Part shown: piece by piece, positions 7,757 through 16,396 of the stretch
How positions within the stretch are numbered: the stretch's first letter is position 1
How the letters are laid out: the number at the start of each line of letters is the position of its first letter
Source: Calidihabitans tengchongensis
Lineage (GTDB): Bacteria > Sysuimicrobiota > Sysuimicrobiia > Sysuimicrobiales > Kaftiobacteriaceae
Direction: 5' to 3'
Length of the DNA: 64,000 nucleotides
NCBI GenBank assembly: GCA_031459615.1
Contig: JAVKIE010000008.1
Location: 55,988 to 119,987 of the forward strand
The notes under the pieces: generated by a model
What the model saw: only the letters and a program-made list of their open reading frames with translations
The model's database searches: none
Told to the model about the DNA's origin: nothing
Translations under genes and position numbers: made by a program

Positions 7757-8272
7757 CTAGCGGCTGGCCTTCTCCTCCAACTCCTTGCAGTTGATGCACA
7801 GCGTCGCGTAGGGCAGGACCTGGAGCCGGGCAAAGTCAATGGGGTTGCCGCAGCGCTCGCAGATGCCGTAGGTCCCGGCCTCCATCCGCCGCAGGGCTTC
7901 CTCCACCTGGGCCAGGGTCGCCTGCACGCTGGACTCCAGGGCGATGGTCTTCTCGCGCTCGAACGTGTTGCTGGCCACGTCCGCCAGGTCCTCGTCGTAG
8001 CCTCCCCCGACGTCCATGCCCACCTGCTCCTCGACCTCGGGGGTGTGCTCCTCCATCGCCTCCAGCTCCTCCAGCAGGCGATCGCGCTCCTGCTCCAGGA
8101 GCTCCCGCAGCTCGGCGATCTGCGCGCGGGTGAGCGGTCGAGCCGGAGGACGGGCCGGCCGGCGCGCGGGCTCGGCGCGAGCCGCCCCGACCGGCTTGCG
8201 GGACCGCGCCCCGGCCCGCTCGGCCTGCGGTCGGGCCTTCCGGGACTTCGACTTGGCCGTTCGAGCTCCCAT
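7757..8272 (-). CDS. TraR/DksA-type C4 zinc finger protein
   Basis: 171 residues from ATG 8272. The first 45 residues are basic and Ala/Pro rich. A coiled-coil follows (ELRELLEQERDRLLEELEAMEE), then an acidic linker with GGYDEDLADVASNTFEREK, and a C-terminal zinc finger CERCGNPIDFARLQVLPYA ending CINCK. The family (DksA, TraR, YteA/YocK types) binds the secondary channel of RNA polymerase in proteobacteria. In Gram-positive-like lineages its role is less clear. It is first in the operon with lspA, lgt, rluD and pyrR. A good promoter lies 73-101 bases upstream. Confidence 0.88.
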   Translation of the reverse strand: MGARTAKSKSRKARPQAERAGARSRKPVGAARAEPARRPARPPARPLTRAQIAELRELLEQERDRLLEELEAMEEHTPEVEEQVGMDVGGGYDEDLADVASNTFEREKTIALESSVQATLAQVEEALRRMEAGTYGICERCGNPIDFARLQVLPYATLCINCKELEEKASR

Positions 8273-8344
8273 CCGCCGTCCCTTCCCCCCGGCGTGCCCC
8301 TCCGACGGGCACAGGGGGCAGCGCGGGGACGTCTGTGACGTCGG

Positions 8345-8373
8345 TAGTGTATCCGATGCCCTTCGGGTTGGCA
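8345..8373 (-). promoter_or_regulatory. Candidate sigma-70-type promoter for traR-lspA-lgt-rluD-pyrR
   Basis: Read on the minus strand: TTGCCA at 8373-8368, a 17-bp spacer, TACACT at 8350-8345. Start of transcription would be near 8338, giving a leader of about 65 bases. Not tested experimentally. Confidence 0.55.
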
Positions 8374-8397
8374 AGGGTGTGGCGCCCCGCCCTCCGG

Positions 8398-9120
8398 CTA
8401 CGGGCGGGAGGCGGAGGGCACGGGATCGCCCAGGGCCCGACGGACCGCCGCGCGGGCCAGGATGAGGTTGCTGTCCAGCAGGGGCACGGGCAGGTCCCGG
8501 GCGTCCAGGACCAGGGGCAGTTCCGTGCAGCCCAGAATGATGGCGCCGGCGCCGCGGGACACCAGATCGCGGACCACCGCCAGCAGGTCCCCGGTGAGCC
8601 GCCGGTCGCGGCGGCCCGCCTTGACCGCATAGATGGCAGCGGTGACCACCTCCTGCCCGGCCGCATCGGGGGCGATCACCTCGCGCCCGACGCCCCCGCA
8701 CGCGTGGTGGTACAGGCGTGAGGCCACCGTGGCGGGTGTCGCCAGCAGGCCCAGGGTCCGCACCTGGGGCACCTCCGCCCGGGCGGCCGCCGCCACCTCC
8801 TCCATGATGTGCAGCACCGGAATGCCCACGGCGGCCTGGATGGACGCGTGGAAGTAGTGGGCGGTGTTGCAGGGGATCACGATGAAGTCGGCACCCGCCC
8901 GCTCCAGGGTCCGCGCTCCTTCCACCAGCGCGGGGGTGGGGTCCTCCCCCTCGCCCAGGATGGCCGGCCCCCGGTCAGGCACCCGCGGGTTGTTGTCGAT
9001 GATCACCCGCAGGTGGTCCTGATCGCGCTCCGCGGGCGTCAGGCGCAGGATCTTCTCGAACAGGTCCAGGGTGGCCCAGGGTCCCAGGCCGCCCAACACG
9101 CCGATCACGCGAGGGGTCAT
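8398..9120 (-). CDS. Aspartate/glutamate racemase family protein
   Basis: 240 residues. GVLGGLGPWATLDLFEKIL starts the protein and IPCNTAHYF and ILGCTELPLVL carry the two catalytic cysteines of cofactor-independent aspartate racemases. DNNPRVPDR and HIMEEVAAA also fit the RacD/YgeA group. The reaction is interconversion of L- and D-aspartate, or a related amino acid, by a two-cysteine mechanism. Aspartate is the best guess, but hydantoin and broad-specificity racemases share these motifs. It lies between the traR promoter and ileS with no obvious operon partner. Confidence 0.88.
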   Translation of the reverse strand: MTPRVIGVLGGLGPWATLDLFEKILRLTPAERDQDHLRVIIDNNPRVPDRGPAILGEGEDPTPALVEGARTLERAGADFIVIPCNTAHYFHASIQAAVGIPVLHIMEEVAAAARAEVPQVRTLGLLATPATVASRLYHHACGGVGREVIAPDAAGQEVVTAAIYAVKAGRRDRRLTGDLLAVVRDLVSRGAGAIILGCTELPLVLDARDLPVPLLDSNLILARAAVRRALGDPVPSASRP

Positions 9121-9185
9121 CGGCTGCTCCTGTGAATGCCTCGGCGCCGCGCAGACCCGGCCGCCGGGCCGCGCGCCTCCTGGAC

Positions 9186-12100
9186 CTACACCTGCCCCGG
9201 CGGGACGCGGATCAGGCCCACCCGGGCGGTCTGGCCATCCAGCCGGACCTGGGCGGTCGCGCGGGCGGGGTCGGCCCGCACATCCACCGCGAGAATCTCG
9301 CGCCGGACGTAGTCGCCGTGGGCGTCCAGCAGCGGCCCCAGCTGCCCGTCGTGGACGAGGACCACGCGGTCGCTGACGGCCAGCCCGGCCTCCCGGCGCA
9401 GCAGCTGGAGCTGGTGGACCAGTTCCCGGGCCTGCCCCTCCAGGACCAGATCGGGAGTCAGGGTGGTCTCCAGGATGGCGAACTCGCCGCCTTCCCCCTG
9501 GGCGGCGTAGCCCCGCGCCTCGCGCAGGCGGGCCACCACCTCATCCCGGGACAGCCACACCGTCTCCCCCTCCACCGGAACTCCCAGGCGGCCCTCCCGC
9601 TCCAGGGTGCGCAGGGCGTCGGCCGGATCCATCGCCCGCAGCGCCCGCGCCACCTCCTGCACCCGCGCGCCCAGCCGCGGGCCCGCCAGGTCAAAGCGCA
9701 CCGAGACGTCCACGGACACGTAGGGGGCGGGATCGTCGACGAACCGCACCGCCTTCACGTTGAGCTCATCGGCGATATGCTCCAGCAGCTCCGTCTGCTC
9801 GCGCAGGGCGCGGTGGCGAGTCACCAGCAGGACCGCCGGCAGGGGCTGGCGGACCTTGATGCGCGCCCGCCCCCGCGCCGCCCGCCCCAGGGCCACCAGG
9901 GTCCGGGCGGCCCCCACCAGGGTCTCCAGGTCTGCGTCCATCCGCGCCGGGTCGGGAGTCGGGAAGTCGCACAGGTGCACGCTGAGGGGAGCCTCCGGGT
10001 CGGCGGGCCGCACCACATCCTGATAGATGCGCTCGGCCAGGAACGGCGCGAAGGGCGCCAGCAGCAGCGCCAGGGTGCGCAGGGTGTGGTAGAGGGCGTA
10101 GTAGGCGGCGCGCTTGTCGGCGTCGTCCTCGTTTTTCCAGAAGCGCCGGCGGCTGCGGCGGACGTACCAGGTGGACAGGTCGTCCACGAATGCCTCCAGG
10201 GCCCGGGCGGCCCCGGCGGGGTCGTAGTCGTCCATCCGGTCGCCCACGGTGGCCACCAGGTGGGTCAGCCGCGACAGCAGCCACCGATCCAGCACCCGCA
10301 GGGGCGGCTCCTGGCGCACCAGCGCCGCGAAGTCCAGGGACTCCAGGGCGGCATAGGTGGTGAAGAACGACACCACGTTCCACAGCGGCAGGATGAAGCG
10401 GCGGCGGACGTCGTCCAGCAGGCCGTAGCCGAAGTTCAGGTTGGCCGCCGGGTTCTGGGCGCAGTAGGCCCAGCGCATCACGTCCACGCCCGCGCGGTCA
10501 GCGGCCTCGTTGAACTCGATCATGTTGCCCCAGCTCTTGTGCATCTCCCGGCCCTGCTCGTCCCGCACCAGGGCGTAGCCCAGGCAGGTCCGGAAGGGCT
10601 CGCGGCCGTCCAGGACCGTGGCCATGACCAGGAGCGAGTAGAACCAGTTGCGGTACTGGCCGGGGAAGCTTTCGGTGATGAAGTCGGCCGGATACCACCG
10701 GGCCCACTCCTCGGGCGCGGTGCGGTAGCCCAGGGTGGAGAAGGGGACGATGCCGGCGTCCAGCCACGGATTGCCCACGTCGGGAATGCGGGGCGTGGTC
10801 GCGCCGCATCGGGAGCAGGCGATCTTCACCGCGTCCACCCAGGGCCGGTGGGGGGTGTGGCCCTCGAACACCTCCCAGCCTTCCACCGCCCGCGCCCGCA
10901 GCTCCTCCGCCGACCCGATGACCTCGAACGAGCCACACCGGGCGCATTCGTAGATGGGCAGCGCCAGCCCCCAGTAGCGCTTCTTGCTGATCATCCAGTC
11001 GCGCATGTTGCGCAGCCAGTCCAGCTCCCGCTCCAGGCCGAACTCGGGAATCCACCGGATGCGCCGGGCCACGTCCATCAGCCGCTCGCGCAGCGGGCCC
11101 ATGGCGATGAACCACTCATCCACGAGCCGGAACACCAGCTCGCTGCCGCACCGCCAGCACACGGGGTACCGGTGGGTGTAGGGCTCCACCTTGTACAGCA
11201 GGCCCGACGCCCGCAGGTGGTCGAGGATGGGCTGGGTGGCCTCGTCGGTCCGCAGCCCGGCCAGTGGCCCGAATCCCTCCACGAACGCGCCGAACTCGTC
11301 GATGGGCGCGATCACCGGCAGCCCGTGTTCCTTGCTGAGGGCGAAGTCCTCAGCGCCGCACCCCGGGGCGATGTGGACGATGCCGGTGCCCTCCGCGGCG
11401 CTCACCTCGGTCCAGGGGATGACCCGGTGGTCGATGCCCTGCTGGGGCGGCAGGTGGTCGAAGGGGCCGCGGTAGCGCCACCCCACCAGGCGGCTGCCCG
11501 GCAGGCGCTCCACGACCGTGAAGGGGCCGTCCAGCACGCGCAGGGTGCCCTCGGCCAGCACCAGCTCCTCGTCCCCCTGGCGCACCACCACGTAGGTCAG
11601 GTCGGGATGCACCGCCGCGGCCACATTGCTGGTCAGCGTCCAGGGCGTGGTGGTCCACACCAGCAGCGCGCGGCCGGGGCGGTCTCGCAGGGGAAACCGC
11701 AGAAACACGCCGGGGTGGGTGATCTCCTGGTAGCCTTCGGTGACGATCTCGTGCTCGCTGATGCCGGTGCTGCACCGGGGACACCAGGGCATCACATCGT
11801 GCCCCTTGTAGATCAGCCCCCGCTGCCAGCACGTCTTCAGGAACGCCCAGATCTGGTAGTTGTTCTCGTCCGAGAAGGTGAAGTACGACCCCCCGATCTC
11901 GGGGGACCCCAGGCGGCCCACCAGCTGTTCCACGGTGCCGGTGACCGGTCCGAATCGCCCGGGGATGGTGATCTGCCGCCCGGGGTCGGTGCGCATGCCC
12001 TCGGCGAGCTGCCGCAGCAGGGCCGGGTCCTCCCAGTCCATCCACATGCCCAGCCGGATGGACTGCTCGGTGATGAGGGCGGCGTAGGTGAGCACCCGCT

Positions 12101-12473
12101 CCTTGCACAGGTTGACGAAGGGGGCGATCCCGAACCGCTCGATGTCGCGCTTGCTGCGGAACCCCAGCTCCCGCTCGACGTTGACCTCCACCCACAGGCC
12201 CTGGCAGTCGTATCCATTCTGGTAGCGCTGCCGGAACCCGCGCATGGTCTTGTAGCGCTGGAACAGGTCCTTGTAGGTCCGCCCCCAGGCGTGGTGCACG
12301 CCCATGGGATTGTTGGCGGTGATGGGCCCGTCCAGGAACGACCACCGCCGGGGCGACGCCTCGTTGCGGCGCAGGTACTGCGCCATCACGCCGTGCGCCT
12401 GCCACCAGGCCAGCATCTCGCGCTCCAGGGCCGGAAAGTCCACCCTGGCGGGGACCGGCCGATACACTCCCAT
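9186..12473 (-). CDS. ileS: Isoleucyl-tRNA synthetase with variant HIGH and KMSKS motifs
   Basis: 1095 residues from ATG 12473, which follows a GGGAGGG Shine-Dalgarno. Domains in order: Rossmann catalytic half (about 1-190), CP1 editing domain (about 190-420, with WTTTPWTLTSN), second catalytic half (ISKKRYWGLALPIYEC, FPGQYRNWFYSLL), anticodon-binding helices (about 690-850), C-terminal junction. HIGH is replaced by HHAW (NNPMGVHHAWGRTYKD) and KMSKS by MHKSW (GREMHKSWGN). Both variants look typical of a subgroup rather than damage, because the flanking residues are well conserved. It resembles the long IleRS2-like branch, some of whose members resist mupirocin; that resistance is not shown here. 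Expression is controlled by the T-box upstream. Confidence 0.95.
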   Translation of the reverse strand: MGVYRPVPARVDFPALEREMLAWWQAHGVMAQYLRRNEASPRRWSFLDGPITANNPMGVHHAWGRTYKDLFQRYKTMRGFRQRYQNGYDCQGLWVEVNVERELGFRSKRDIERFGIAPFVNLCKERVLTYAALITEQSIRLGMWMDWEDPALLRQLAEGMRTDPGRQITIPGRFGPVTGTVEQLVGRLGSPEIGGSYFTFSDENNYQIWAFLKTCWQRGLIYKGHDVMPWCPRCSTGISEHEIVTEGYQEITHPGVFLRFPLRDRPGRALLVWTTTPWTLTSNVAAAVHPDLTYVVVRQGDEELVLAEGTLRVLDGPFTVVERLPGSRLVGWRYRGPFDHLPPQQGIDHRVIPWTEVSAAEGTGIVHIAPGCGAEDFALSKEHGLPVIAPIDEFGAFVEGFGPLAGLRTDEATQPILDHLRASGLLYKVEPYTHRYPVCWRCGSELVFRLVDEWFIAMGPLRERLMDVARRIRWIPEFGLERELDWLRNMRDWMISKKRYWGLALPIYECARCGSFEVIGSAEELRARAVEGWEVFEGHTPHRPWVDAVKIACSRCGATTPRIPDVGNPWLDAGIVPFSTLGYRTAPEEWARWYPADFITESFPGQYRNWFYSLLVMATVLDGREPFRTCLGYALVRDEQGREMHKSWGNMIEFNEAADRAGVDVMRWAYCAQNPAANLNFGYGLLDDVRRRFILPLWNVVSFFTTYAALESLDFAALVRQEPPLRVLDRWLLSRLTHLVATVGDRMDDYDPAGAARALEAFVDDLSTWYVRRSRRRFWKNEDDADKRAAYYALYHTLRTLALLLAPFAPFLAERIYQDVVRPADPEAPLSVHLCDFPTPDPARMDADLETLVGAARTLVALGRAARGRARIKVRQPLPAVLLVTRHRALREQTELLEHIADELNVKAVRFVDDPAPYVSVDVSVRFDLAGPRLGARVQEVARALRAMDPADALRTLEREGRLGVPVEGETVWLSRDEVVARLREARGYAAQGEGGEFAILETTLTPDLVLEGQARELVHQLQLLRREAGLAVSDRVVLVHDGQLGPLLDAHGDYVRREILAVDVRADPARATAQVRLDGQTARVGLIRVPPGQV

Positions 12474-12798
12474 GGACACGCCCTCCCGCGCGGCGACGAC
12501 GCCCCCACACAATGCAAACGCCCGTCCGCTCGGGACGGGCGACAGGCCCGCGGTACCACCCGCGTTCTGAGCCGTCCACACCGGCTCAGCGCTCGTCCGG
12601 AACGGGACCACGCGGTCCGATTCCGTCCTCCCGGTCACGGGGGAGGAGCCCGGCGCAGCCTACTGGCGCCACCGTCGGCGCGTTGGGTGCGCGGCCTCGG
12701 GGGCGATCGCCCGCCGCCCGCGGGTCCGGGCTGCCACCGGCGTCCCGGCTCGCTGCACCCGCGGCGGCGGCGGGACTGTCCCCGTCATCGCCGCTGTG
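12474..12798 (-). promoter_or_regulatory. T-box riboswitch leader of ileS
   Basis: The minus strand carries the T-box core GGGTGGTACCGCGG at about 12562-12549. A Stem III-like hairpin precedes it (about 12640-12590) and a long GC-rich Stem I region lies at about 12770-12690. T-box leaders bind uncharged tRNA and let transcription continue into the synthetase gene. An ATC (Ile) triplet at 12707-12705, in a GCGATCGC stretch, is my candidate specifier. I could not prove its position in a specifier loop. Just after the T-box core is a terminator hairpin that the T-box would have to disrupt. Confidence 0.88.
12511..12540 (-). terminator. T-box-controlled terminator hairpin of ileS
   Basis: On the minus strand GCCCGTCC (12540-12533) and GGACGGGC (12527-12520) form a perfect 8-bp stem with a 5-base loop, followed by GTTTGCATTG. 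The following U-run is short, so a translational or mixed mechanism is possible. Its 5' side lies directly after the T-box core, as expected. Confidence 0.7.
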
Positions 12799-12804
12799 TG
12801 GCGC

Positions 12805-12834
12805 ATTCTAGCACGCGCGAAAATCGAGCGTCAA
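12805..12834 (-). promoter_or_regulatory. Promoter of the ileS T-box transcript
   Basis: On the minus strand TTGACG (12834-12829), an 18-bp spacer, and TAGAAT (12810-12805) preceded by TGC, an extended -10. Transcription would start near 12798, about 325 bases upstream of the ileS start codon. Confidence 0.7.
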
Positions 12835-12851
12835 TACGCGGGAGCCGCCCG

Positions 12852-12860
12852 TGCTAGAAT
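12852..12860 (+). promoter_or_regulatory. Candidate extended -10 element for the cysteine desulfurase gene
   Basis: TGCTAGAAT on the plus strand, the same nonamer as in the divergent ileS promoter. No good -35 is visible. The ATG at 12869 is only 8 bases beyond the hexamer, so a transcript from here would be nearly leaderless. GGAG at 12861-12864 would suit as Shine-Dalgarno only if transcription starts further upstream. Confidence 0.35.
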
Positions 12861-12868
12861 GGAGAGCG

Positions 12869-14029
12869 ATGGCAGAGCAGCAGATCTACCTGGACAACGC
12901 GGCCACGACCCGGCCCCACCCGCAGGTGGTGGAGGCGGTTCTCCGGACACTCACGGTGGACTACGGCAACCCGTCGTCCCTGCACGGGATGGGAGTGGCC
13001 GCCGAGCGCGTGGTGCGGGCGGCCCGCGAGGCGGTGGCCCGCTCGGTGGGCGTGGACCCGCAGGAGATCGTGTTCACCTCGGGAGGGACCGAGGCCAACG
13101 CCCTCGCCCTGGTGGGGGCCGCCCGGGCCCGACGCGGGCGGCACCTGATCACCACCGCCGTGGAGCACTCGTCGGTCCTGGAGACGCTGCGGCGGCTGGC
13201 CCCGCAGGGATGGGAGCTGGAGGTGCTGCCGGTGGACCGGGCCGGGCGCGTGCGGGCGGAGCAGGTGGCCCGGGCGCTGCGGCCGGATACGGCCATGGTC
13301 AGCGTGATGGCGGTGAATAACGAACTGGGCACCATCCAGCCCATCCCGGAGATCGCCGCCGCCGTGCTGCGGCACCGGGCGGCCGGCGGGCGGGCGCTGC
13401 TGCACGTGGACGCGGTTCAGGCCTGGGGCACCGTGTCCCTGCGCCCGGCGGCGTGGGGGGTGGACCTGATGACCCTGTCCGGCCACAAGGTGCACGGGCC
13501 CAAGGGGGTGGGGGCCCTGTACGTGCGGCGGGGCGTCTCCCTGGAGCCCCTGCTGGCCGGGGGCGACCAGGAGCGCGGCCTGCGGCCGGGCACCGAGAAC
13601 GTGCCGGGGATCGCCGGGATGGGCGCGGCCGCCGCGCTGCTGATCGCCGACCGCGAGGAGGGCGCGGCCCGGATGCGCGCCCTGCAGACGCGCCTGCGGG
13701 CGCGCCTGCAGCGGCTGCCCGACGTGCGGATCAACACCCCGGACGACGGCGCCGCGCCGCACATTCTCAGCGTCACCGTTCCCGGCGTGCGGGGGGAGAC
13801 GCTGGTGCACCGGCTGGAGCAGGACGGGGTGTACATCTCGACCGGCTCGGCCTGCCATTCCCGCGACCCCCGGCCCAGCCACGTGCTGCTGGCCATCGGT
13901 CTGCCCCCCGAGGAGGCCCGTTGCACGGTGCGGATCAGCCTGTCCCGATTCACCACGGTCGACGAGGTGGACGCGGCCGCCGAGGCCTTTGCCCGCGCCG
14001 TGGAGGACCTGCGGGCGCTGGTGAGTTGA
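12869..14029 (+). CDS. Cysteine desulfurase (NifS/IscS family)
   Basis: 386 residues from ATG 12869; an in-frame GTG at 12851 is less likely. YLDNAATTRPHPQVVEA opens the protein; TSGGTEANALAL and TTAVEHSSVLE bind PLP; SGHKVHGPKGVGAL holds the PLP lysine; ISTGSACHSRDPRPS contains the catalytic cysteine in a short active-site loop. The enzyme takes sulfur from cysteine and passes it as persulfide to acceptors. The next gene, 13 bases downstream, is thiI, so the likely acceptor is ThiI for 4-thiouridine in tRNA and possibly thiazole synthesis (the NifZ/ThiI pairing of Firmicutes). No Fe-S scaffold gene is adjacent. Confidence 0.95.
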   Translation: MAEQQIYLDNAATTRPHPQVVEAVLRTLTVDYGNPSSLHGMGVAAERVVRAAREAVARSVGVDPQEIVFTSGGTEANALALVGAARARRGRHLITTAVEHSSVLETLRRLAPQGWELEVLPVDRAGRVRAEQVARALRPDTAMVSVMAVNNELGTIQPIPEIAAAVLRHRAAGGRALLHVDAVQAWGTVSLRPAAWGVDLMTLSGHKVHGPKGVGALYVRRGVSLEPLLAGGDQERGLRPGTENVPGIAGMGAAAALLIADREEGAARMRALQTRLRARLQRLPDVRINTPDDGAAPHILSVTVPGVRGETLVHRLEQDGVYISTGSACHSRDPRPSHVLLAIGLPPEEARCTVRISLSRFTTVDEVDAAAEAFARAVEDLRALVS

Positions 14030-14042
14030 GGCGGATCCGCCG

Positions 14043-15284
14043 GTGGCGATGACCACGTTCCTGCTGCGCTACGGGGAGATCGCCCTCAAGGGAGGTAACC
14101 GCCAGTTCTTCCTGGACGCGCTGGTGCGCAACGTCCGCCGCGCCCTGGCGGGGGTGGGACGGGCGGACGTGCGGCTGGCGTTTGGCCGCGTCATCGTCGA
14201 GGTGGACGGCGACGCCGCCGAGGCCGCCCGGCGGCTGGGCACGGTGTTCGGGGTGGTGTCCTGCAGCCCCGTGGAGGTGGTGGCGCCCGAGCCGAGCGCC
14301 ATCACCGCCGCCGCGGTGGCCCTGGCCGTGCGGGCCCGGGAGCGCCGCCCGATCCGCACATTCAAGGTGGACGCCCACCGCGCCGACAAAAGGTTCCCCC
14401 TCACCTCCGTGGACATCAACCGCCAGGTAGGGGAGGCGGTGCGGCGCGCCTGTCCCGACCTGGAGGTGCGGCTGCAGGATCCCGACCTGGTCATCCGGAT
14501 CGAGATCCGCGAGCGCGCCTACCTGACCTCCGAGGTCCTCCCGGGGCCGGGCGGGCTGCCGGCGGGCACGGGCGGAACCGCCCTCGCGTTGATCTCCGGC
14601 GGGATCGACAGCCCCGTGGCCGCCTGGCTGGGGGCCCGGCGCGGGCTGACGATCATCCCCGTGCACTTCCACAGTTTTCCCTTCACCAGCGAGCGCTCCC
14701 GGCAGAAGGTGGTGGACCTGTGCGCCGTCCTCGCCGAATACACCGGGCCGCTGCCCCTGTGGGTGGTGTTCTTCACCGAGATCCAGCGGGCCGTCCAGCG
14801 CCACGTCCCTGAACCCCTGCGGGTGGTGATCATGCGCCGGATGATGATGCGGATCGCCACCGTCCTGGCGCGGCGCGAGGGCGCCCTGGCCCTGATCACG
14901 GGCGAGAGCCTGGGCCAGGTGGCCAGCCAGACCCTGGAGGCCCTGGTGGCCATCGACGCCTGTAGCGGCGTGCCGGTTCTGCGGCCGCTGATCGGGGCCG
15001 ACAAGGCGGAGATCATGGCGCGGGCCCGGGCCATCGGCACCTACGAGATCAGCATCCGGCCCCACCCGGACTGCTGCAGCCTGTTCGTTCCGGCCCATCC
15101 GCGCACCCGTCCCACGGTGGCCGAAGCCGAAGAGGCGGAACGGGCCCTGGACGTGGCGGCCCTGGTCCAGGAGGCCCTGGAGCGCAGCGAGCGCCAGGTG
15201 ATTGCCCCCCGCTGGGCGGCGCCGGCGTCCGCAGAGGAGGCCGCCGGGGAACCGGCCCGCCCCGCAGGAGTGGCGCCCTCCTAG
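14043..15284 (+). CDS. thiI: tRNA 4-thiouridine synthetase ThiI
   Basis: 413 residues from GTG 14043, with ATG 14049 as an alternative. N-terminal ferredoxin-like and THUMP domains (LLRYGEIALKGGNRQFF; HRADKRFPLTSVDINRQVGE) are followed by the PP-loop ATPase domain: ALISGGIDSPVAAWLGARRG, FHSFPFTSERS and TGESLGQVASQT. A conserved cysteine pair region, HPDCCSLFVP, closes the domain. There is no C-terminal rhodanese domain, so this is the short ThiI type that works with a dedicated cysteine desulfurase. That desulfurase is the gene just upstream. The last 40 residues are low-complexity Ala/Glu/Pro. Confidence 0.95.
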   Translation: MAMTTFLLRYGEIALKGGNRQFFLDALVRNVRRALAGVGRADVRLAFGRVIVEVDGDAAEAARRLGTVFGVVSCSPVEVVAPEPSAITAAAVALAVRARERRPIRTFKVDAHRADKRFPLTSVDINRQVGEAVRRACPDLEVRLQDPDLVIRIEIRERAYLTSEVLPGPGGLPAGTGGTALALISGGIDSPVAAWLGARRGLTIIPVHFHSFPFTSERSRQKVVDLCAVLAEYTGPLPLWVVFFTEIQRAVQRHVPEPLRVVIMRRMMMRIATVLARREGALALITGESLGQVASQTLEALVAIDACSGVPVLRPLIGADKAEIMARARAIGTYEISIRPHPDCCSLFVPAHPRTRPTVAEAEEAERALDVAALVQEALERSERQVIAPRWAAPASAEEAAGEPARPAGVAPS

Positions 15285-15314
15285 CGCATAAACTTGTCTG
15301 CGGGGGGGCGCCCC

Positions 15315-16304
15315 ATGAAGGTCTGCGTGTACCTGGAGCACGGCGGCTCCTCCCAGTGGAGCGGGGGTATCCGCCGGGCGCATGAAAACCAGGTGCGGGC
15401 CCTCACGCGCGCCGGGGTGGACGTCACCACCGACCCCAGCGACACCTTTGATATCCTCCACCTGCACTCCATCGGTCCGTATTCGCTGTACCTGGCGGAG
15501 CGGTACAGCGGACGGCGGCCGGTGCTGATCCACAGCCACATCACCGCCGAGGATTTCGCCAACTCGTTCCGCATGAGCGACCACATCGCCCCGTACCTGG
15601 GGCGGTACCTGCGGTTTTTCTACAGCAAAGCCGACGTGCTCATCGCCCCCTCCCCCTACGCCCGGGACGTCCTGCGGCGCTACGAGCTGGACCGGCCCAT
15701 CGAGGTGGTCAGCAACGGGGTGGACCTGCGGCGGTTCAGGCCCGACCGCCGCCGCCGGCTGCTGGGGCGCGCCCGGTTCGGTCTGGACGGCACCGTCCCC
15801 TTCGCCGTGGGGCTGGCCCTGCTGCGCAAGGGCGTGGACCTGTTCATCGAAACGGGGCGCCAGGTGCCCGAGATGACCCTGGTGTGGTTCGGGCGGGTCC
15901 ACCGGGCGGCCAAGGTGGAGACGCTGCGCGCCATTGCCCAGGCCCCCGACAACGTGCGGTTTGCGGGGTACGTGGAGGACGTGGTGGAGGCCTACGCGGC
16001 CGGGGACGTCTTCTTCTTCCCCAGCGCGGTGGAGAACGAAGGGCTGGCCATCCTGGAGGCCGCGGCCTGCGGCAAGCCGCTGGTGCTCCGGGACGCGGAG
16101 TGCTTTGCGGGGCGCTTTGAGCACGGGGTCACCTGCCTGAAGGCCCGGACGCCCGAGCAGTTCGCCGCCTGCCTGCGGGCCCTGGCCCACGATCCGGAGC
16201 TGTTCCGCCGGCTGGCGGAGGCGGCCCAGGAGTACGCCCGGGCCCACTCCCTGGAACAGGTCGGCCAGCGCCTGCGGGCGATCTATCAGAACTTGCTTCA
16301 CTAG
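15315..16304 (+). CDS. GT4-family glycosyltransferase
   Basis: About 329 residues from ATG 15315 (MKVCVYLEHGG); an upstream in-frame TTG at 15294 is less likely. The GT-B fold is indicated by VLIHSHITAEDFANSF, DVLIAPSPYARDVLRRYEL, VVSNGVDLRRFRPD and the C-terminal ENEGLAILEAAACGKPLVLRD, which includes the EX7E donor-binding motif. The N-terminal GGIRRAHENQVRAL fits a UDP-sugar lipid glycosyltransferase. The substrate cannot be read from sequence; a glycolipid or wall glycan is plausible since a membrane GT2 gene faces it. It follows thiI after 30 bases and may share its transcript. Confidence 0.85.
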   Translation: MKVCVYLEHGGSSQWSGGIRRAHENQVRALTRAGVDVTTDPSDTFDILHLHSIGPYSLYLAERYSGRRPVLIHSHITAEDFANSFRMSDHIAPYLGRYLRFFYSKADVLIAPSPYARDVLRRYELDRPIEVVSNGVDLRRFRPDRRRRLLGRARFGLDGTVPFAVGLALLRKGVDLFIETGRQVPEMTLVWFGRVHRAAKVETLRAIAQAPDNVRFAGYVEDVVEAYAAGDVFFFPSAVENEGLAILEAAACGKPLVLRDAECFAGRFEHGVTCLKARTPEQFAACLRALAHDPELFRRLAEAAQEYARAHSLEQVGQRLRAIYQNLLH

Positions 16305-16396
16305 GGAAGAGGGAAGAAGGAAGAGGGAAGAAGGAAGAGGGAAGACCCTGCTCTGGCATGGCCTTCTTCCCTCTTCCCTCTTCCTTCTTCCCTTCT
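16305..16396. repeat. Polypurine/polypyrimidine hairpin between convergent glycosyltransferase genes
   Basis: The left arm (16305-16345) is pure purine built from a tandem 14-mer GGGAAGAAGGAAGA. After a short centre (CCCTGCTCTGGCATGG) the right arm (about 16362-16397) is pure pyrimidine and complementary over 20 bp or more. The element starts at the stop of the GT4 gene and ends at the stop of the GT2 gene. It may act as a bidirectional terminator, although it lacks U-tracts. Long purine mirror tracts can also form triplex DNA. Confidence 0.85.

Noticed and set aside
9132..12857. A 1241-codon plus-strand frame antisense to ileS
   Set aside because: High GC content keeps antisense frames open; it is Pro/Gly/Arg/His rich with no domain, while the minus strand encodes complete IleRS.
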